DNA of 64,000 nt. Source: Armillaria gallica (taxonomy: Eukaryota; Basidiomycota; Agaricomycetes; Agaricales; Physalacriaceae). The DNA lies in assembly GCA_037576215.1 (NCBI GenBank), contig JBANDB010000009.1:1860001-1924000 (forward strand), written 5' to 3'. Every line of letters begins with the position of its first letter. Position 1 is the first letter of the stretch. Of the stretch, positions 59,331-64,000 are shown piece after piece. The translations under genes and the position numbers were made by a program. The notes beneath the pieces were generated by a model. It searched no databases. It was not told the origin of the DNA and was given only the letters and a program-made list of their open reading frames with translations.

Positions 59331-61130
59331 TGCTGCAAAAAAAAAAGGATGAAATTAAACAGAAAAAAAAGAGAAAAGCCCGTTGTCGTTTTTAGACAAG
59401 CGAAACGGTGTTGTCGTTAAAGACAAAAAATTGGGGATCGTTAAAGAGGACATAAATGGCGTTGCGTGGCATACAGAAGCTGTGTGTGGTCCGGAATTAT
59501 TCAACCTGCGTAAAAAGAGGATTTCGAGCCTACGCATAGCGCCTAGGGCCGACGAAAAGTTTTCTGTGACTTCGGCGGAACTGTACAGTTGACTCGGAAA
59601 CAGCCGGCTTCGTCCGGGTCCGGAGAAGAGCGGTCCAGAAATTTGCACTTATCCCGCCCGATATGGGGTGCGGTTGAATCTACCTGATTGATTATGAAGC
59701 TTTAAGTTTTTGCCTGGCTTTCCTGCTACTGGGTTCTTCTCCCCCATGGCCGGTGTGTCCGGTGCGTGGATGTTTGGCTCAGTAGTGGGGGGTTGGGTCT
59801 GGGCGTTGTACAGATGAGGGTGGCGATGTACATATTTAGTACTTACTGCCCCTGTCGTGTACGTAATGTCTGGGACCGGCTTTCACTGTGTGGACACTGC
59901 CGTGTAATACTACCTACCTACCTACCTACCAAATGGAGTGACGTATACAGCACCTACTTACATGCCAGTGCGACTATTACTACTACTACTACTTACATGT
60001 ACCCGCGTACATGCCTTGTCTATCTCCTAGCAACGGTAAAGTAAGTTCGCAACTCGTATTAGTAGCTGGCGTTACTGACAGATTTCAGTCTCGTCGCGTG
60101 AGATGATGTCCCCTGTAACAGGGCCCTGTTCAATGGGTGGCTCTAGGCGTCCTTTATTTCCTTCGCATCGAACTCGCCTGGGCTGCGGCTTCATTCTTTC
60201 TGAAGGCTATTGATACAGAGCTCTCACTGTGAGCTGCCTGGAAAGCTGTCTTCGCTTGTATAGCCTCGTGCGACCCCACTGCAATGATTTTGACTATCTC
60301 TGTGCCATTACATACGCTCAGAAATCTATCATTTACGGCGACTTTTTACCAAACTATGCTTTCGGCTAGTAACGATAAATGAAGAACTGTCGACACAAAC
60401 AGAGATGGATGGAATCTGAGACGTTGGGCAACACCCTGCCTTCAAAAGTTCACCGAGTACTGTTAACAGCGTCTGAAAGAGTTCGGGGTTCAAGCTCATG
60501 ATGGGGTATGTGATGTGTTACCTTCCTACCTTTCTAATAGATACGCTAATTCCAGGGTAAACTTTCCCATCGTATACGACCGTACTTGGGATATCATCTA
60601 TGTATCATCTATGTATAACTTGCAACTTGCAACAGCTGATCCCCTTGCCAAAAGTTTGCCCGAACTCAAATATCAAGGATCCGTCAGTACAGTGATTTTT
60701 TCTTACCTTTTTCATGTCAATTTTGCAGCAAAATTTGCCAATCAGGACTCATGCCATGATGGAACAAGCTGAAGTTGGTACGCGCTGAGATCTCACCAGG
60801 ATGGTTGCCTTGGTTCTCTTCTTTGTCGTGATTTCCCTAATTCAAGAACATCTCTCTGAGAGTCTTGTGGTTCCTATACTCTTCATACAATGTAGGGCTT
60901 TCTCCGTCAATATCGCACTTCGAGTCATGCCTCTGTTGCAGTTTATGTCAAAACTTTCAACAGATCATCAAATCGTCAAACACAGTCGGTACGTAGGGAT
61001 TCCGTTCCGACTTGATGCTGATGATTATCTTCGCTGCAGCCAGTAAGCGGGTCTAGTACTGCTTATAACAAGAGGGTTGGTATATATTATTCTTACTATA
61101 GCCCACTACCTCGTTGTCCTTGCCTTTCCA
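59331..61130. other. Non-coding part of block B
   Basis: Contains an A-rich run near 59340, a CTAC repeat near 59907-59930 and a CTA repeat near 59975. From about 60030 it matches copy A. No gene supported. Confidence 0.4.
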
Positions 61131-62442
61131 ATGGCGGCTCAGACAGACATTCCTTCAGACCTTACTGATGACTTCAAAGTTTTCATATTTCAGATTCTCG
61201 ATGCTTATCTGAACTCTGAAATTCTCTATGCATTATTGTATGGTGGGCATTGACATTCAGTGTCTTGACATGTAGATGTTAACTTATATCAGGCATATAC
61301 ACTGGCATTCTCGCTGTTTCCTTGTGGAATATATGTAAGCCAGGAGCATTTCCACAATGACACCCAAGCTGAAATGAATGGCATAGCCATCAACAAATGT
61401 TGGCCCATCCGAAGAGCCATAATCATCATGATCATTCTCCTCCATGCTCTGATTACTATCAATTTTGCTGCCAGTTGGTCACTTATACACTTTGCATTTA
61501 TCAAAAATGGGCAAAGTTTTTGGAGTGTATATTTGATCTTTGAAGTCAATGACAGTACCCTGGCAACCTATTGGATGACAGAAGCTGTGGCGTCCATCAG
61601 TACCATTCTCGCGGATTCATATATAGTGTGTGCTATTCCACTGGGGATTATCCGCATCAGCTCATGTCGTTTTGGCTCTAGATTTGGTGCTGCTGGATGG
61701 TTTGGGGGCGGCACTGGCTTGTTGTTCTGCTTCCAATATTTTCCCTAGTTTCTGCAATCGGTATGGCATCTATTCCCATCTATGCTTCACATGCTCATAG
61801 TAATACCCAACCTTTTATGTAGTATCAAGAACCATGTATATATATTACTTCCACACTGATGCATTCACACCCACAAATGTATCCATTACACTTTATCTAT
61901 CCTTCATCCTGGCAACAACATTATCTTGCACCATACTCATCATATACCGCATTGTGGCTGTTGTTGGTGTTAGGCATGGACTGGCAGGTCGACTGGGAGT
62001 TTTTCATCAGTTCATTGAAGTACTGGTGGAATCTTCAGCTCTCTATTCAATATCTCTGATCCTAGATCTGGCTTTTGCTGCTCACAGTGATGTTGTACAA
62101 GATTATGTTGATGTCATAGCCTGCATTGCAAAGGTGTGTCCATGACCCTAGCCTCCCTTGTCATTGATTAAACACTTCATGTAGGGAGTTGCACCCACAC
62201 TCCTTGTTGGCCGTGCAGCAGCAGGACATACATGCCCCAGAGAAGACAGCGACAGAAGTACAGTGTCATCACTTCATTTCCAAACATCTTCAGCACACAG
62301 CATGACGAGTTCTCAACTTGAAGAATCCACCGTTCCGAGCTCAGTCCTTGCAATGGACATTGAAGCTCAACCGAACTCGCAGCTAGCCGTATCCGTTGAA
62401 CAAGAGACAGTAGTATCCACGACAAGTAGGCTGTCATTTTAG
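61131..62442 (+). CDS. Seven-transmembrane basidiomycete membrane protein, copy B
   Basis: Paralogue of the gene at 10773-12091 with identical exon layout and equal length (346 residues). Exons: 61131-61242, 61293-61334, 61387-61625, 61682-61760, 61823-62133, 62185-62442. Seven hydrophobic segments as in copy A: GIYTGILAVSLWNIS, IIIMIILLHALITINFAASW, ISTILADSYIIWCCWMVWG, HWLVVLLPIFSLVSAI, LYLSFILATTLSCTILIIYR, ESSALYSISLILDLAFA, VIACIAKGVAPTLLVGRAAA. It has two extra residues (6 bases) in exon 3 and a different C-terminus (TTSRLSF). All splice sites are kept in both copies, so both are likely expressed. Function unknown. Confidence 0.85.
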
Positions 62443-62689
62443 AATAAATTTGGACCGTCGTTTTTTTGTCAGTATCTTTTTCGATCATCGTAATCCCTAC
62501 TTTTCTTTTTCGACCGGCTGTGGAATAGCATGTATACCTTTGTAATCCCCTCTGCCCTCTCTTCCTTCGTCTCTTTATGCTACACATGGTACTCACGAAC
62601 AGCACGTCGTCATAACTATATTAATACAGATATTCCGTTTTTTGGATTCAGAATTTCGTCAACCACAAGTAAAGTATCAAAAAACACGG

Positions 62690-62900
62690 CGAAGGTATAG
62701 GCCCTCTGGCCATCTCGACACTAGCAACGACTTGTATGGATTGTACGTCCTTTTCCCTTCCTTCGAGGAGATTCAGCTGTTTTGGAGGACAAAGGTTAAG
62801 TATTCTGATGTGTTTCGGGTCTTCTCCGCGTCTGAGTAGCTGCAGGACGATCCATCTGCCAAGGAATCCCACCTACAACATCATTAGAGTATTTCAGAGA
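62690..62900 (-). pseudogene. Third sterol dehydrogenase fragment
   Basis: Minus strand has an acceptor TTGTAG followed by GFLGRWIVLQLLRRGEDPKH and IRILNLCPPKQLNLLEGR, the Rossmann betaalphabeta unit of the same dehydrogenase family. It is the best preserved of the three fragments, but no adjoining exons with the family's catalytic Y-x-x-x-K were found. Confidence 0.5.
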
Positions 62901-64000
62901 GAGAGAAAAAGGACGACGTACTCTGACTGTGTCGCGCGGAGTAGAGACTCTTCATGAAGACAATCATGACGCTTGAGCCTGAGCGGGAACGTCATGACAA
63001 TTGTATGGACCTGGGATCGCAACTGCATTTTCCGGTACTAGTCGCGCTCAATACCCAGAGCGGGGTATACCAAGAATTCGGTAGCGAAGTGACTGGAATG
63101 TCCCTTTACGTCAATCCAAAGATGCGGAACGAAGTTGTATCCGGCGGCGATATTTTCTGCTGCGCTCGGCGAGACGAGGACATCGAAGGTGACGAAGGGG
63201 AATGAGGGATATAAGCCAGGTACGCTGTTGGTCCCGAAGAGGGTTGGGATGAGCTATATGTGACGGAACCGATGGTACAGAGCAGAAACGAAATCGCAAG
63301 ATTGTGGAAGAAGGAAATCAATGGTGTTGGTGGTGAGGAGTCAAGCTTCGGACTCGGGTCACTCGCCACATGAAGCGTGGTCCGAGTTTTCGCGCAGGAT
63401 CACCGGGACCAGTGACACGTCGTATACAGGACTGAGCACAGTGTATATGGCAGCATCAACCCTTGCAGATGCTGGATTGCCAGTAGAGGTGGCGAAGCGG
63501 GATGCCTATCTCTTCTGTACCGCTGGAAATGTCTTTCTGTATTGCATCAATGAGAGCTTGGATGTCGCAACGAGAGGACGATGGGAACTGAAGCTCATTT
63601 TCATATGGTAGCCTCCCCCATGAAATACATCTGCAGTTGTCTCCTCACGATGTCAAGGTCGCAAGGACATTGTAAAGTCGCACTCCCCCAACTCCTCAGG
63701 AGTATAAGCAAGGGGTGACAGGTTGGTACAAACGGACACATCGTATTGAAGAATCAACCGTGCTCCGGACGTGACGGGCTCGACTTTATGCTCCACGTCT
63801 GTGTAGAATGCCACGGCTTTGAGATTGATGTAGGGTCGGGGTTCGGAGGCGCCGATGATTCAGGAATGCATCTCGTTACCGTCGTGCTGAGATGGAATGT
63901 GCTGTCTCACCAGGATGTGGCGTGGAGGTCCTTCCCGTGGGTCGAGTCGCGGTGCCAGTCATAGTGTCTGCGCTTGTCGCACGCTGCGAGCTTGTGAAGC
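62901..64000. other. Right edge, no recognised gene
   Basis: Open frames at 62954-63205, 63321-63611 (plus) and 63369-63106 (minus) show no motif I know. A gene running off the right edge cannot be excluded. Confidence 0.3.

Larger units (their letters stand above)
58471..62623. repeat. Segmental duplication, copy B
   Basis: Direct-orientation match to 8811-13320. Compared with A it keeps the sterol dehydrogenase 5' end and about 0.7 kb of upstream sequence (59260-59960), and lacks two A-specific stretches (12092-12892 and about 12990-13188, the latter between TGTAAT repeats). Confidence 0.85.

Overview
The window is nuclear DNA of a filamentous basidiomycete, most likely a mushroom-forming agaricomycete. 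The support is: genes packed with GT-AG introns of about 48-60 bases, TGA/TAA/TAG all used as stops, basidiomycete-type Zn2Cys6 activators and multi-pass membrane families, and a fungal Helitron. No tRNA, rRNA, CRISPR or prokaryotic operon signal was seen.

Layout. (1) 0.8-6.5 kb: two tandem paralogous Zn2Cys6 transcription factors, both complete (759 residues each), sharing a 6-nt microexon. (2) 7.0-7.6 kb: intact 60S ribosomal protein L23 (uL14). (3) 8.8-13.3 kb: copy A of a 4-kb segmental duplication (relics of a sterol dehydrogenase and a bHLH factor, plus an intact seven-membrane-segment protein), ending at an aldo-keto reductase. (4) 15.1-17.0 kb: acidic protein of unknown function with repeated D-x-GF motifs. 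(5) 17.5-30.1 kb: AT-rich, CpG-poor Helitron array. It holds one large element with a dead Rep/helicase, about three 2-kb non-coding units, nested hAT-like MITEs, and a 91-nt hairpin repeated four times with compensatory base changes. (6) 30.1-32.4 kb: caspase-like gene without a catalytic cysteine, followed by a decayed copy of the 5' part of the acidic gene. The array and caspase gene are thus flanked by direct repeats. (7) 35-51 kb: gene-rich housekeeping block: F-box-like protein, ADE16-type purine enzyme, HDDC2-like nucleotidase, secreted low-complexity protein, HGH1, SPT20, F-box protein, maleylacetate reductase and an unrecognised gene. (8) 51.6-58.8 kb: a gene graveyard: a second, broken caspase-like copy, a DUF6533-like membrane gene, a LYS2 relic without its adenylation domain, and a bHLH (SREBP-like) relic lodged between two parts of a sterol dehydrogenase relic. 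(9) 58.5-62.6 kb: copy B of the segmental duplication with a second intact seven-segment membrane gene. (10) 62.6-64 kb: a third sterol dehydrogenase fragment and nothing else I recognise.

Many conserved genes that should be functional (aldo-keto reductase, ADE16, HDDC2-like, F-box) carry isolated one- to four-base frame breaks, whereas others (transcription factors, L23, SPT20, maleylacetate reductase, membrane genes) are clean. Either the assembly has residual indel errors or decay is widespread; reads would decide. Everything here is from reading the sequence; family names rest on remembered motifs, not on database searches.
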